Of a stretch of DNA of 64,000 nt, positions 43,101 through 57,536 are shown one piece after another. The notes under the pieces were generated by a model that worked only from the letters and a program-made list of their open reading frames with translations, was not told where the DNA came from and did no database searches. How positions within the stretch are numbered: position 1 is the first letter of the stretch; each line of letters starts with the position of its first letter. The DNA comes from Undaria pinnatifida (taxonomy: Eukaryota > Sar > Phaeophyceae > Laminariales > Alariaceae): the NCBI GenBank assembly GCA_012845835.1, contig JABAKD010000002.1:16577629-16641628 (forward strand), in the 5' to 3' direction. A program made the position numbers and the translations under genes.

Positions 43101-46100
43101 GCTATGACACACCACGGCCTTACTGGGGGAGGCCTACTGTAGTGCAGTGCATAGAGAATGGGGGTACGATACTGCACCAAGCATATTAATTATGTTCCGT
43201 CGTCGAAGCGGACAACACACGGCGTTGCAGCAATAGAAAAATAGAAAAGACCGGCATTTCTGCATCGAATCATACGAGTACGTGACTATATCAATCAAAA
43301 CATCAGAGCTACACTTGTCAGTACGCTCGTGCATATATACGAGTACGTACGAAATACACATATAATACATAATACAGCAACCAGTACAACAAAGTCGACC
43401 AAGGCTACGATAGGGCGGGTACCCTCCATCTCACTACCAAGCCTAGGTAGCTCCCGTGAATTGAGTGGCCCTGTACCCCATGAAAAAACGGACATAAAAG
43501 ACATTTTGACGGCGCAGCGTATCAAACCATCCCAAGGCGGTAAATATATCGCGAACTCGAACGGCACAAAACGACGGGATAGTATTTGGCGCCAGCGGCT
43601 CGGAGTCGCTGAAAAACGAGACCTTAACCCATGGATCGATCCGAAAAAAAAAAAAACATCGGCAATTAGGAGCTGAGAGCAGGATGAGAGGCCAGGGAAT
43701 AGCCGAGGGCGGCCGTCGAAGGCACCGACCTTTTAGTAAGTGAGTCTATGGTAACCCTAACACTTCAAGCAGTACATTGTGGAACAGCGATGGTAATCCC
43801 CCTATGGTAGCCTTGTGTCAAGGTGCTGTCTCCCGATCTTTGCCATCGCTAACGCCGTTAAGGCCGCTAACGCAGAGCGTGCCATGGTTTTTCAATCGTC
43901 ACTTTTAGTTTCCAGCTCAGCTCGTAGGAGTTTTTTTCACCCTCAGCGGCCTTCTCGACAAGCTGTGGTCACAGGTTTGCCTTTCTGTGGTGGAGAAGCA
44001 TACACATACCAGCGTCTACGCTCCATCGCGAGCGAGAAAGGGCGTGTCTTTGCCGGAGACTTCAAATGCAATTACACGATACGTAAGGATAACACCTGAA
44101 AACTTCTGAGGCTCCTCTTCACCTGACGAGCTCTATACCTCGCACAAAAACTGTTTTCGACAAGAAAAAGTAAGTGAAACCTGATCTGGCCTGAAGAACA
44201 ACCCCATGGCCTCGGCACAAAATGAAAGGTGTCGCACAGCACGAACAGCGATCCAACGAAAATTCGAAGTTTGCCTCAATTGACAAGCTAGCTTCTTTAT
44301 TTTTCGACCCTCCCGTGGATGGGGAAAGAATAAAGCTTAAGCTCACCACACTTCCACGTATTTTCATACACGTCGTGTGTCAATTTAACTCAAGTGCATT
44401 CGCACTCCAGCGCTGAGGAGCTAGCCCTATTCGAAGCTCGACAATAAATCTTCAAGGGAGTTTGGCCGTGCCGCTTAACGCAGACCACCCGACCAGGACC
44501 ATAACCCTAACCCGAACGCTACCTTCAGGTGAGCTGTGCTTGGATGCTGTGGCTTCTGAATGCTCCAGGTTTGTGACTTGACCGGTTTGGATGCTGTGCT
44601 TGGCTTGGATAGACTCTAGGCTGATTCGACCGGATCGGGATGCTGTGGCTTGGAAATACTTCAAGTTGATTCTATCGGATTGGGATGCTGTGGCTTGGAA
44701 AGACTCTAGGTTTGATTGAGCCGCTCCTTAGATACCCCTTAGCCAACCTGAGTGCGTAAACAGCTACCTTAGGAAGATTTGCTATCTGAGTTAAGTACTG
44801 GCCTGAGGAGCCCGTTCACTCAGATAAACTGTGACCGAAAAATGCTTCCGCCCAACGAGGGGGGACAAGGAAAGGGGCAAAAGGTACTCGACTCCACCGA
44901 GCAAAACAAGGGGCATGGCACCCAACGAGCGACAAGTAACTGTCATTTTTCGGTCGATAAACTTCCGCCATGGACTAAATCGAAAACAAACTAGGAGACT
45001 AGCTAATGAGCCAAAAATACCAGCACGTTGTAGCATTGTCAACTACTGCAACAAGAATTAAATAAAACGTTTACACATAGTAATTAGAATATATTCCACT
45101 ACAAATACATGTGAATATGTCAAACAATTACTATATCATGTACACCAGGTGTCAACGGTGTTACAACACATTAAGTAATACAATACCATGTTTGAACTAG
45201 TTATTTATGGTTGACAACATACCCGCGGAGCGCGAATCGCAACGGTTTTCGCCGAGAATTGTACGGGCATGCGCGTACCATCTCGAATTGTCCCGGGAAG
45301 ACAGAGCGTAGCATGGAGTACAGCTCGATTTTGCACTCCTCCACACAGGAGGGAGAACCGCGGACCACTAGCGACCACGTCTCACGGTCCAGAATGATGT
45401 CGGTGTTGGTCGCTTTCTGTGGGATGGGGCAGAAACCAAGGCATGGTGGTCACTTGTCGGTGGTTGTTTGTTATTCGTTGTTTTGTTGCTTGTTGTTTGT
45501 GGTTCGTTGTTTGTTGTTTGTTGTTAGTTGGTAGCTGTTTGTCGTTTCCTGTTTGTTGTGTGTTGCTCGTTGCTTCCTTTTTGTTCTCACTTTATCGCAT
45601 CGTCAAACCCATGTCCGCGGTAACAGAACAGGCTCCAGTTACGCTCCAATGGAAAAAACAAAACAAAACCAAAAGCGGTACACGTACCATAGCTGAAACA
45701 CATCGTACATCAGCCAAAAAAAATTAAACTGTCTCACGCCAAGGATAACGCCGAAGATTCGTGAGGGAACACGTCGGAAATCACGACACGTCGCGCCCCC
45801 CAGGTACATGAAACCAAGCCAATGGAAACCATGTTCTACGCGCATCAGTAAGGGAAAGCCTAGCGACCTTTTTCGGCGTAACTCTTTTGGGCCCTTCTAG
45901 CCCATCGGATTGTGTATCGGCCTTAGCGTCACTTTTTGTCTCAAAATCGGCTGCCAGACCAACTCAAGCGAGGAGCCTCATGAAAGTTAACGTGCTACCC
46001 GCACCGAAACACGCATACCCATACCATCTTGTAGAAGCAGAGCCTACCCCAACATCGCAAAAATGCGTTGTTAACAGGAGGAAATAAAAAACAGCAAGGG

Positions 46101-49100
46101 AAGAATTTCATCTTTTGGTCGAGCTCTCCTATGTGATGACCAAGTTTATGCGATATATAGCGCGTAGGATCTAACAGCGATATACTCACACAAAAAACAT
46201 AAACCCAGCAGAGGATTAGTTTTTTCTCGTTTTTGTTTTCCATGTTCATCCTTCTAGCGACGGATCTTCATAATAGCGTCCTGTTGTAGAATGCGACACG
46301 TAGACGAATTCGTAGCCTATAGATCTGAGGTGAAACCATGTCATTGTTGGAGTGAAACCAGGCCATAGTACGTAGATGTCACAGTTGTCTGACGGTCACA
46401 GTTGTCTGACGGATTACAGAGTATGCCGCGTCAAGGGCTACCAAAGGAGGGCGAGTGTATGAGTGATAGTGATGCTCCAAGCATCGTCGCCCTCCTCTTA
46501 TGTTAGCCGTAGCGCGCGCGGGGGGGGGGGGGGGAAGGCGCTGCCCCAAAAGGAAAGGCACACACAAAGCATGGAGGGGGAGCGTTGTGTATAAAAGGAA
46601 AGGCACAAACAAAGCACCCATCTGCTGATCAGCTCCTGCGGCAGAAAAAACATGTAACACCGCACACGTAAACGTCAAACGGTATCGTTGAGATCTTCTC
46701 ATGCTATTGTAGTTGCGGCGTATATCTCTGTCTCGCATTTGTGACCACAGAGCTTGTCTCTCTCTAGGAGAAAAAGAATTGGCTCGGACACTGGGTGCGC
46801 TTGCTGGATGTCGACAACCAGAAAAACACAGTTTTATGTGAAGAACACACGCCCTGACACACCATCGAGGGAGCGACCCCAGCCTATGCCATCGAAGCTC
46901 CGCCATGACCGAGGCCTTCCTCCCCCCCTACCAACTCTAACCTTCGACGCATGCTATTATAGGGGAGGCACTTTCGGGAAAAACAGTTGAGTCATCCCAC
47001 GCTAGCGGTGCAGCAGATTCTAAGAATTTTCTGGGCTCCTACTATGAGGGGGTTAACACCAACATCATCCATCATCACCCGAAGCATCCCTTCCAAGATA
47101 TTCGCTCGCGCAAGCCGGCCAACATTTCTATGCGCTATATTTACAGCGCAAAAAAAAAGTATAGGCCTAAAATGATCATACTAACCGATAGTTCCAAACT
47201 TGAGCTCCACCCCTACCGCACTATAGGGGGATGATTCTACAACGGTTGACGGGGACCCTTACCTAGCAAAGTACCCAAAGCAACGGAATCCCACTTGTTC
47301 TGTACTACGATCATTCATGTTGTGCGCCTAGGTCAAAGCAATTCGTGTCGGATTAGCGTACTGTTGTTCTCGGTCATTGTTCGATTGGGGCAGAGGCCGT
47401 CAAGCGAGGATCCTCAGAGAGTATTATATGACCCCCCCCATCGCGTGTCTTTGCTAGCCTTATCCCTAGCCACGACCGTAACTTACCTGTATATTCTTCC
47501 ACCGTGCCTCCTCAAGCGCGGCAGCAGGTCCCGCCCCCAACGCGACCTCACACTGCCCTTCATTCAAAACCATTGCGACTATCGCGTTTCGAGCATTCTC
47601 CACCAGACCGGGTGGGCCGGAAATGGTGACTCCCCGGGAGTGCTGCATGTTTCGCTGCGTCGCCGCCGCGTCTTCTGCCGGCGATGGCTGACCGTGCGAG
47701 CTTGCGGACGCTCCGCCCCCACCTCGATCGTCTCGACGCTTGTTCTTGCCGTAAGGGGATTGCTGCCTGTCCGATCGACTCGGCGCCGACAGACTGTTGC
47801 CGCTGTAACCCCTAGCGTCAGTGCTGCCGCCGGGTGGCGATGACGGGGGCGGCGTCCCGAACACTACCTTGCAACCGTGGAGCTCGGCCATTGCCCTCAC
47901 CGAGCTGTTGCTGACGGTTTTAGCTGGTCCAAGGCCTCTCTTCTTGGTGTCTGGTGCGCCAGTGCTGCCGCCACCGCCACCACCGCCGCCGCCGCCACCA
48001 CCAGCACTGCCACCGCCATCGCTACCGCTACTGCTGCCACCACCACCACCACCACCACCACCACCATCACCACCACCACCACCACCGCCGCCGCCACCGC
48101 CACTACGACCACTACGGCCACCACCACTGCCACCGCTGCCACAGCCGCTGCTGCCGCCGTCGCTCGCGGGCTTCACACCAATGATGGCCCTCGGCTCTAT
48201 CCCCACGACCGCCTTCGCATCCCGTGGCCCACCATCAACTACTTCTCGATTCAACTTGATGCCACCACCAGCCAGCGGGACGGCAACTCTAGCGATGTCT
48301 ATGAATATCCCCGCCAGGTTTTTCTCTACGAAGCACAGGAGGGCCTTCTTGGCCTCTGACACTATGCTCGCACTCCGGGCCCTCACTCTAACCAAAGATT
48401 CGGCCGGCACCGCGTCCATATCTGTACCCGTTTCCATCGAAAGCCTCCGTAGGTGGTGACGCCCGCGATCCACCATCAGCTTGAAACCGGATGGCGCTAG
48501 CTTGATGAGCGACACCGAGAGGTTCGCCGCCTGGGATCGGGGGCCGTCGGGATCGGGAAGAGTCGGGATCGAGGGCAGGAAGTGCGCGCCGCTGGTCACA
48601 TATGGCGAAAACCATAAGGTCGTCTCCGCAACGCCTGTTCGTTGCTAGGGGTTGTCAATAGTAATACGTTGTAACATATTCTCTATATGCGCTGAAGCTC
48701 ATTGGTTTAGGTTGTGCCGCATTCGGCGCAAGTTGCACCGCAAATATTTCTTGCTGGCAGTTACACACATCTACCATACAGATCCGCAGTGTACCAACAG
48801 AGGTCCATTTCGGGGCACGCGAGGGCTCACTCCCCCCGTTCGGCGTTACCCTACGAAGAGCGCAACAGTTTGGCCTTCACCATCGCCATGCTTTCCAGAC
48901 AGTACTGTCGTTGTCGGATTCAGCACGACCCCACCTCGCGACCGATAACGGCGGGGATCCTTAGGCGGCGATTCGACGCGTGCTACGGTAGAGGCATTAA
49001 GGTATACCGATTTTTGGCGAAAATATGTTCTGACTGGAACGGCGTTTCTCAATCCACAACTGTCGGAATGACATATATTTTGTTCGTGCAAATGTCATTC

Positions 49101-52100
49101 GTTTGTGTACGTTGGCCATGCGTTTGTTCATCGGGTTTGCATACCTTAGCCATGCGTTATTTCATCGAGCTGCGCTTGCATTTTCAGTTTTACTAAAGCA
49201 AAAAAAAGTTTTTTGTGAAGTATACCACTAATAGAATAGAGCTCCTCAAGTGGTTAATAGTCTCAGAAATACAATGGTTGGTGCACCCCAACCTTAGCAT
49301 GTGTCGGGACGCATACTACGATAAGCGGTAGAACAGTAATTTGCTGAAAATCTTCTCTACCTCGCCCCCAACATCTGACTTTTTTTGAAAGCTAACGTGC
49401 AAATCCGATGAACAGCCTTGGTATAAATAAAGCAAGTATCATAGGAGTCATCCACGGTAGGGGTGCAACGGAAGTTTCTGACCTCATAACATAAGGAGGT
49501 CAACATCTCGCGCGAAACACGACTTCGAAGGCATTCAATCGCACAATCAGACCAACACTCCTATGCGCTATAGTCCTAAAACAAATACCAGGTATACTGA
49601 TAAGAGTGTCAGAACAACCGGTAGCTCCACACTTGAGGAGGCTCAACCGGCGAGACACAATTAGTTAATCCAACAACTGCAACCCTTACCGTGGGATGAC
49701 TCAAACCTTTGTAGCGAAAATGCATTGCCCAATCGTAGCACGCCTCTGCACCTCTACGGTGGAGGACGTCCTTTTCGTCGCAATCGCGGTGCCCGACGCT
49801 GCACACACGTCAGACACACGCTACCGGCAGAGGGCGCACCGCATTTTTTTCTGGAGCTCCTCCACTCTGAGGAACCTCTGTTCGTCACCCCCCCTAAAAA
49901 ACGTTTCAGAGCAAAACCGAAAGTGCATCATCCGATATACACACCCTAGGGTGGTCCAGGTATACCAAAACAATCATTTTTCAAAACAAGAACGACAATA
50001 ACATCCCAACGATTTTTGGTATCATTTTTTAAAACAAGAATTACAATGAAATTTCCCGACGATTTTTTATGTATACCCATTTCCAACTCCAAAAAAGTAT
50101 CTCTTAGTATAACTCCACGTATTTTCGCCCCTTGTCGGAAGTGCGGTGCTAAAAGGGTCAAGCCTCGCCGTTCAGAATATGTTTTGGCCAAAAAGTGGTA
50201 CACCTTAAAACCTCTATCTGAGCACTCCTCTTTAGAGACAGCCCACCGATTGTCGCGTTCTTTACAACACATTCGAGAAAAAAGCCCGACGGAGCTCTTT
50301 CGCCGCCCGCTGACACAAAATCTCAATGTTGCGGATACAAAACGTCAATGTTGTGGGTTTACACTATTAAATAGGGGTCCCCCAGCAAGGCGGTGGTATG
50401 CCAGAGCAACACGATCGCCTTATTGGGTGAAGCCGCCTTATTCAATCCAAGTTGAATGTGGCATTCCCCAGTCGCGCCCAGCGATTTTGACCGCCTTATA
50501 TCCCGATGCCAACTTACTTAAACCGCCTTACCCCTACTGTGCCAACGCGCGTGTTTGGCGAGCGTGTGAGCGCACGTGCGAGCGCGGAACGGCCACAGTG
50601 TTGATGAAAATAAAAAAAAATACCACACGATCGAGGATTTTGTCGACATTAATATTTTCAAGCTGTGCGTGCTGGTTCGATCGCGCGCGGGTTAACGGGG
50701 CGGCTAGCTTATCTCACCCCGCTTGCGTCGAGCCCGCCTCCGTACAGCGTCGCCTGCAGAAGGGCCGCCGACCACTCAGCACGCTCCCTGCGTCCCCGCA
50801 CCCGAACCACTTTCGTGTCGCGGGCGTAGTGGAAGTTCACGTCGGTGTGTTCCGACTGGATCTGGCGAAGCAGCCCTCTGCGGATCAACACTTCCTGCGG
50901 TGCGGCGGGATGACGGAGCAAGTACATGCGCTTGGCATATGTCGCAGTCGTTGCGGTTGCAGTGTCGCGCCCCGGGGGAGACGTGGTCTACGAAAGAGGT
51001 TAAACGTTTTGGTCCAAGCATGCATGGCTCACGAGGCTCCCGAGAGACTGCCCGATAAGGCTAGAATACCAGCTAGTTGGCGTTTTTTTTCGTCATAGCG
51101 TTTGCGAATGAGTCGTGCCACGGTAGGGGTTGCAGTTGTTGGATTAACTAATACTTCAGTGTTTTTGTGTCCAATCAAGCTCCTCAAGTGAGGAACTAGC
51201 GGTTGTATACTGTAGTCCAGTAATTTCACGAGTACATATTTTTTGCAGGACTACAGTATGGTATAGAAGCTTGGTCAGGTTGTGCGAACGAATCCCTTCG
51301 AAGTCATGTAGTATCGGGTGAGATGTTGAGCTCCTCATGTGAGGACCTCAGGAACTATCTTAGAATCTGATGCACCCTCACCCGTGGGATGGGTCGATTA
51401 CCGAACTAATACCGAGGCCATAGGATTGTTCGTCGGATTACTTTTCGGGTTTTTTTTTCAACAAAAACATTGGTTGGGTGATGTGATGTGATATGATGTG
51501 ATGTGATGCGTTTTAACGCTCCTTAATTTAAGTGAGTAGCCTCAGGAAAAAAAAGGGTGCACGTCACCCCTACCATTGCATGCCTCGGGGGGGGGATCAT
51601 CTGCAAGCGTTCCATGTTGGGTAGTAGACAAATCTCGTCCCTGCTACAGTCATTCATGCGGGTTCGGATCCTCCCGAGTGCATATTCAGTCGCGCTTGTG
51701 GCGGCTTTTCCTTGGGTAAAAAAACTGACGAGCGGAAAGCGCGAGAGCGTGAGTTCGCAAAAACTCGACGAAAATCGACGAGCATGAATAGCTGAAAAGT
51801 GGGAATGCTGAACCCCGTGCGCGATAAAAATGAAGGCATGTACCAGGGGGGGGAAGGGAAGGCACCTGTGACCATGACCTTGTCCGGAAGGTCGCTGAGG
51901 GTAAAACCTGTCACGAGTTGAGCTGGAGAGTAAAAGCGATGATGATTTTTTTTTTTTAAACTGTTTGCATGGACACATGCTACAGTAAGCTTCTGAGGGT
52001 GGATCGAGGAGCTCTATGCCCCGCTCAAACACTCTTCTGAGTAAACAGAAAGTACAGCCCGATGACCAAGCCGCATGGCTCAGGTGAAAAAAATGTTCAT

Positions 52101-55100
52101 ATTGCAAAACAAGACTGTTATACCGACGATTTTGGGTTAAGGAGCCCAGTCATTCAGGGTTTGTTTTTGACGAAAAGTGCCACCTCTAACGTAGCACGCG
52201 TCCATGGATCTCTTGCAAAGGTTCTGCCGGCGGTAGTTCTAACAATATCGTTGCGGGGGGCAGTCACCCGTTACATGGGTTGCTTCGAAAACAAAATCCG
52301 ATGTTAGTTCTGAAAAATAGTCGACGAATGGAGTAAGGGGGGTCGCTTTTGGTTGTTTGGATCGGTGGTAACCGCTGCGGCATTACACGCCGGGGCCTCG
52401 GATCACGATGTTGCACCACGAGGAGGCGGTCATCCACCACATGGGTCGCTCTCAAAGGATCTGTCAACGGTAGCGTTAAAATGTCAGTGGTTATGGTGTA
52501 TCTCAAACAGGTAATTGTGACAATGTATTGCTGCTTTGCTTAGTGGTAACCACTTCGGTTTCAGGCACGGACGCTTCGGGGAGGGGAGGGGGGGGGGTAC
52601 AGGGGGTACACATTTGTTGCTTGCATTTAGCATTAGGCTATTGACTACGCATCCCTTTCGAGCACAGTTATTTCCCCTAGTAGAGACACATTCAACACAT
52701 GGGCGCTCACTTCGTTTTATTCCGTAGATTACATTAAAAGAAAATGTTCATGTTTTCCCTTCCTGCTTCGCCTTCTGTCGCCACCATTTATCTCCCAAGA
52801 TGGCCACCGCTTCTCGGGTATTACCGGTGGTCATGTATGATATCAAATCGGTGCTACCTAACGTCCGACCATAGTCCTCTGCGAAGCCGATGGTCGCGGC
52901 TGTACCATAGTCTTATCTCCTGGCGACTCTACGCGTCTCAGAATCAAGGCGGTGGTGCCTTAAATGTTCTTCTCCCGCCCTCGCCCGCCATGGGTTTCCA
53001 AAAGGAAGAGCAGACAGTCCGGGGGGAGCGATGGCTGGAGAACACGACGACTCATCTCGGTAAAATCGTAGGCGTGTCGGGTTATTAATAGGAATAGAAA
53101 ACGTTCACGACATTTTCTTGGACGAGTCCTGGTCATCGCCAAAGGCATCAAACGAGACCAGTTATTATTATTTCACGACACCAATCCGCACGAAGGCGTG
53201 TTGCGTACCTCGTCTTCCATCCCTACAGCGATCTCCATCGTCCAGTTTTCGGCCTGGAACTCTCGTATCAGGCGTTCCGCACGGTCCAATCCCTCATCGC
53301 CTCCCTGCAGTCGCACCTGATCATTTCAGAACGCCGCACGGAACATCGACTAACATAAAACAACCTCATCAGTAAGTCCTGCCACGAGTCAAGGCAGAAC
53401 CCCTCTGCAGAACATGTTTATCAGCTTGGGTTGGGTTGGGTTGGGTTGGGTCGGGTCGGGTTGGGTTGGGTTTGGTTGGGTTGGGTTTGGTTGGGTTGGG
53501 TTGGGTTGGGTTGGGTTGGGTTGGTTTGGTTTGGTTTGGGTTGGTTTGGTTTGGGTTGGGTTGGGTTGGGTTGGGTTGGGTTGGGTTGGGTTGGGTTGGG
53601 TTGGGTTGGGTTGGGTTGGGTTGGGTTGGGTTGGGTTGGGTTGGGTTGGGTTGGGTTGGGTTGGGTTGGGTTGGGTTGGGTTGGGTTGGGTTGGGTTGGG
53701 TTGGGTTGGGTTGGGTTGGGTTGGGTTGGGTTGGGTTGGGTTGCCTTGGGTTGCCTTGGGTTGGATGGAGTTGGGTTGGGTTGGGCTAGGTTGAGCTGCG
53801 CTGCGCTGCGCAGGGGTGCCGTATCACGGGTGGGTGAGTGGGTGGGTGGGTTGGGTCTTGCTGTATACTGCTATTAAGGAAAACCGGGATATCGCCAGTT
53901 GTTCTTGAGCACTCAGCTCAAAATGCTTAGCGGAAAATGACGCGAAACGGCAGTAACTCGATCACTCTTTTCCGCGGAGAAAACTCCACGTGCGAGGCAC
54001 CCCCACACCAGCCCTTATCATATTTGTACCTGCAAATCCTGACGGTAAACCGAGCAATAACTCAATCCCGAGGCGATAATGCGTCCCAATCAACAAAGCT
54101 TCAAAATAAAAAAGTAAGAATAAAATCCTTCAAGGCCTTAACACACAGCAAACCGTATCAAGCCGGTCCAAAGCCAAAACAACACTTTCAGCACGGTGCA
54201 AGCCTCCTCCCCTGACTTGTTCATCCCTTAGAGACTTCTGAGGGAGGAGTTGACCAACAAAACTGACATTGACAGCATCGACCATTCGAAACAACCGCGG
54301 GCTGCTTTTTTCGGATGTTGGCGATACATTTCGTGTCCGAACCGCAACAATACAACAGGGTTCACCACATGATCAATTCGTACAGGTCCGCGCGCTGACG
54401 GAGACGGTGGACAACACCGCACTTGTCATGTCTTCGGTCGCTATACTTCAATCAACTATAAAAGGATCACCGCATGCTACGGGCAGGAGTGCACCGATTT
54501 GTTTGAGGAGGCTCTTCCTGACTGACTGACGGAGCTCATCAGCAACTGGCGACTCAGTAGCTCAGTGAGTGGTGCTATATGGCCACCACTGACTGGTTGA
54601 CGGAGCTGCTCAGCAAGTGAGGAGCTATTCAATATCAGGAAGGCCACGGACATACTCTAGCGCACTGGTATACCTTTTTTTGGTCAATGTTATGCTTTTC
54701 TGATTGAAGGAGCGCTCCTTAACCGAGAGCCTACCCACTGTCGTTGGAATGTCTCTTGTGTTTTGCGATAGCGTTCGTCGTTGGGCTAGGCCACGGAATT
54801 GTTAGTCGGTTTTTGCTCTTTCCTTTTTATTCAAAAAGTCAGTTTGGGTTGAGGTATTTATTTGTTTGTTTATTTACTTATTTATTTATTTACTATTTTT
54901 TTAATCATCACTTTTTAATTTTCAGCTCAACTGGTAAGAGATTGCACCTTCAGCGATCTTCTGGAAAAAAGCCGTGGTCACAGGTGTGTTCCCTTCTGCC
55001 CCCAATTACGTGCCTTAATTTTCATTGCGCATAGGGTTCAGCATTCCCACTTTGCGGGTTTTCATGCTCACCCATTTTCATCGAATTTTGCCAAAACGCG

Positions 55101-57492
55101 CTCGTACGCTTTCCGCTAGTCAAGACTTTACCCCAAGAAAGATTCCCTACGTACGAGCACGAGCATGCACTCCGGAGGATTCGAACCAGCGTCGTTGCCT
55201 TAGGAGGGACGAGATTCACCTACTACTCCACAGGGAACGCCTGATACATGCTACCTCGTAGGATAGAGTTGCACCGTTTTTTTTCTGGGTCTCCTCAACT
55301 CTAAACCTCACCCAAACACTCATATGGAGCAATCTGAACGCACAATCCGATGAAGGAACCCGTGGTCCAGGTGTACGAACCAATGGTTGACGCATGCTAC
55401 GATAGACGTGAACCGATTTTTTTCTGGAGTTCCTCAATTTTCGGGAGCGTATGACCTCTCCCAAAAACGGACTTGGAGAAAAATGAAACTGCTGTCATAC
55501 CGGACGAGAAAAATCCCATGGCCTAGGTACACAACGATAATCATGCAAGAAAAAAAAATGACCTTTTTTTTTCCGACGATTTTGGATTAAGGAGACCCGT
55601 TATTCAGGAAAAACAAAAACAAAAGAAGGCATACCTCTATTGTAGTATGCGTCCATTTTGCTAAAGGAAGGCTGTTCCGACGATTTGGGGTTAAGGAGCC
55701 ACGTCGCCTCAGTAAATATTTAGGCCCAAAAATGCTACCCCTATCGAAGAACGCCTCGCCTGCCGGCATACCACGTTTTAAAGTTTCTGCATAAAGTTCG
55801 TGAAACTGCGGTGCGAAAAACAGATTTTGCGTCTCTCATCGCAATATCTTGGCTTCGTATGGCGGATCGTAAACACGACCCATCTCTTGGCAGACTACGA
55901 ACTAGGCGATGGTGAAGGTATCGATCGTTTCGTAATGCCTGCCAAGGAATGTTCACCCAAAGTGTCAGCCTCATCTCTGGTACAGTTTTTTCGGACTTTC
56001 GTGTAGAATTTAGTATCGACATACCCGCGCACGTGACGGGGTTTACTCGGCTTGGGCTTACTCGTCGACGTCAACTTCGATTAAAAAATATAATAATGGT
56101 AGCAAATGTGCTGAAAGCTCAGGAACCCACCTATCCAATTTATAGCAATAATATTTTACCAACGATTGACAAAACTCCAACTAAGTTAAAGTCAGCTTTA
56201 TATTTACATTTATAGCTCGTAACCCTAACCCCAACCCCAACCCCAGCCCTGACCCCAGCCCTACCCATCGAACTTTGCCCAGACCAAATCCGACGTTTTC
56301 TTTTGTTGAAAATTTGGTGGATCACATTAAAACTCATATACTAGAACATTTCCCGGTTCCCACGCTTTATCTCTGGTGATAATCCAGACGTCTCGTAAAG
56401 GCTACTGCTCGTGTCCCTCACCAGACCACACTTGGGCTCCGAATCCATGCGAACGCCTCCAAAAAACGAGTCCGCGTCATTCCCATGTCTCGTCATCGGA
56501 AGGCCTCCGCGCCCACCCCCGTTTTTGTTCGCCGTCCCAGGCGACGTGCCCACCGCCCCTGCTGACTGTGCCGACGAACCCCCCGCCCTCCGATTGGCGC
56601 CCGTTATCTTGTCCCTTAGTCCTGCTGCGCGGTAGCTCCGAAGCAGCTCGGCGATGTCGGAGCCGACGGTGACCTCTCGAACCTGTGGACGCGCGAGCAG
56701 GGGGGAGAGTAAGCGCTGTTGCTTGGGTTTTCACGCGCGTAACGTCTCCCCGCATGGAAAATAATTAATGTCTTGACGTTAGTACGAAGCAATTAAATAT
56801 CACCACCCCATCCCCCATATAGTATGCCTTTCTTCGTCTGCACTTGGTATATGTCTTCTTTTCGTAGCCAGTGCTTGTACTGCCGTCGCTATTTTTCATG
56901 GGCCAACATCTCGAATACAAGAACTGCTGGCATTTGGAAAGCGCCATGTGCACTTGAGAACTGTGTAAGACCCGGAGGAGGTAGCGTATGTCTCTGGTTA
57001 ACATTCGCAGTGCGTCGCGCTCGTTGAGACGAGGAAAGGGCCGTTCGTGGGACTGCAGTATTACCTACAGGGGGGAAATCAAGGGCAACAATGGCTGCAA
57101 CCGGCGAGGTGCGATGGCACTTTCGCACGGGAAGCTAGTTCTACAATCGCTGTACCGATAGGCTCCTGCCACATTCCGTCTTCAGCCTGGCACATACCAC
57201 ATAAGGGTCGTTCCTGACGAACCCAAAAAAACGTCACGAATCGAGACAAAACAACGTTGTATTTTCGTACATCGTAATATTTTGTCAAGAGTCGTGACTA
57301 TGAAGAGTTTCGAAAAGTCCACCAACAAAATACATCACCAATTGTGACAAAAAAAATGTTCTTTCGTGGGAAAGCTTGACGTATCGCCAATTCCCAAACG
57401 TCACGAATCGCGATTTTGTCACGAATCGTAATTTTTTTCATTCGTTAGGAACATACCCTAACCATGTGAAACCGCAACAACAACAACAACGA

Positions 57493-57536
<44 letters not shown>

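Noticed and set aside
43295..43567. Minus-strand frame of 90 codons in a KH intron
   Set aside because: No family match, and neighbouring KH exons 8 and 9 already join in phase without it.
47821..48459. Plus-strand proline-rich open frame of 212 codons
   Set aside because: It is the complement of the polyglycine tract and KH exon 7; splice sites, phase and domain evidence support the minus strand.
52960..53151. Minus-strand frame with a KH-like piece (SLPPDCLLFLLETHGG)
   Set aside because: Exons 53316-53209 and 50894-50718 join directly to form an intact KH module, and this frame has no usable donor before its stop.
53427..53795. Interstitial telomere
   Set aside because: The unit TTGGG is not a telomere repeat known to me in stramenopiles, and there is no subtelomeric context.
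53414..53877. Three overlapping frames of 117-148 codons with GWVGL repeats
   Set aside because: They are translations of the (TTGGG)n array; all three frames are open because 5-mers cycle through all phases.
54269..54529. Plus-strand frame of 86 codons with a protein-like look
   Set aside because: No family resemblance, no convincing splice context, and it sits in a KH-gene intron on the other strand.
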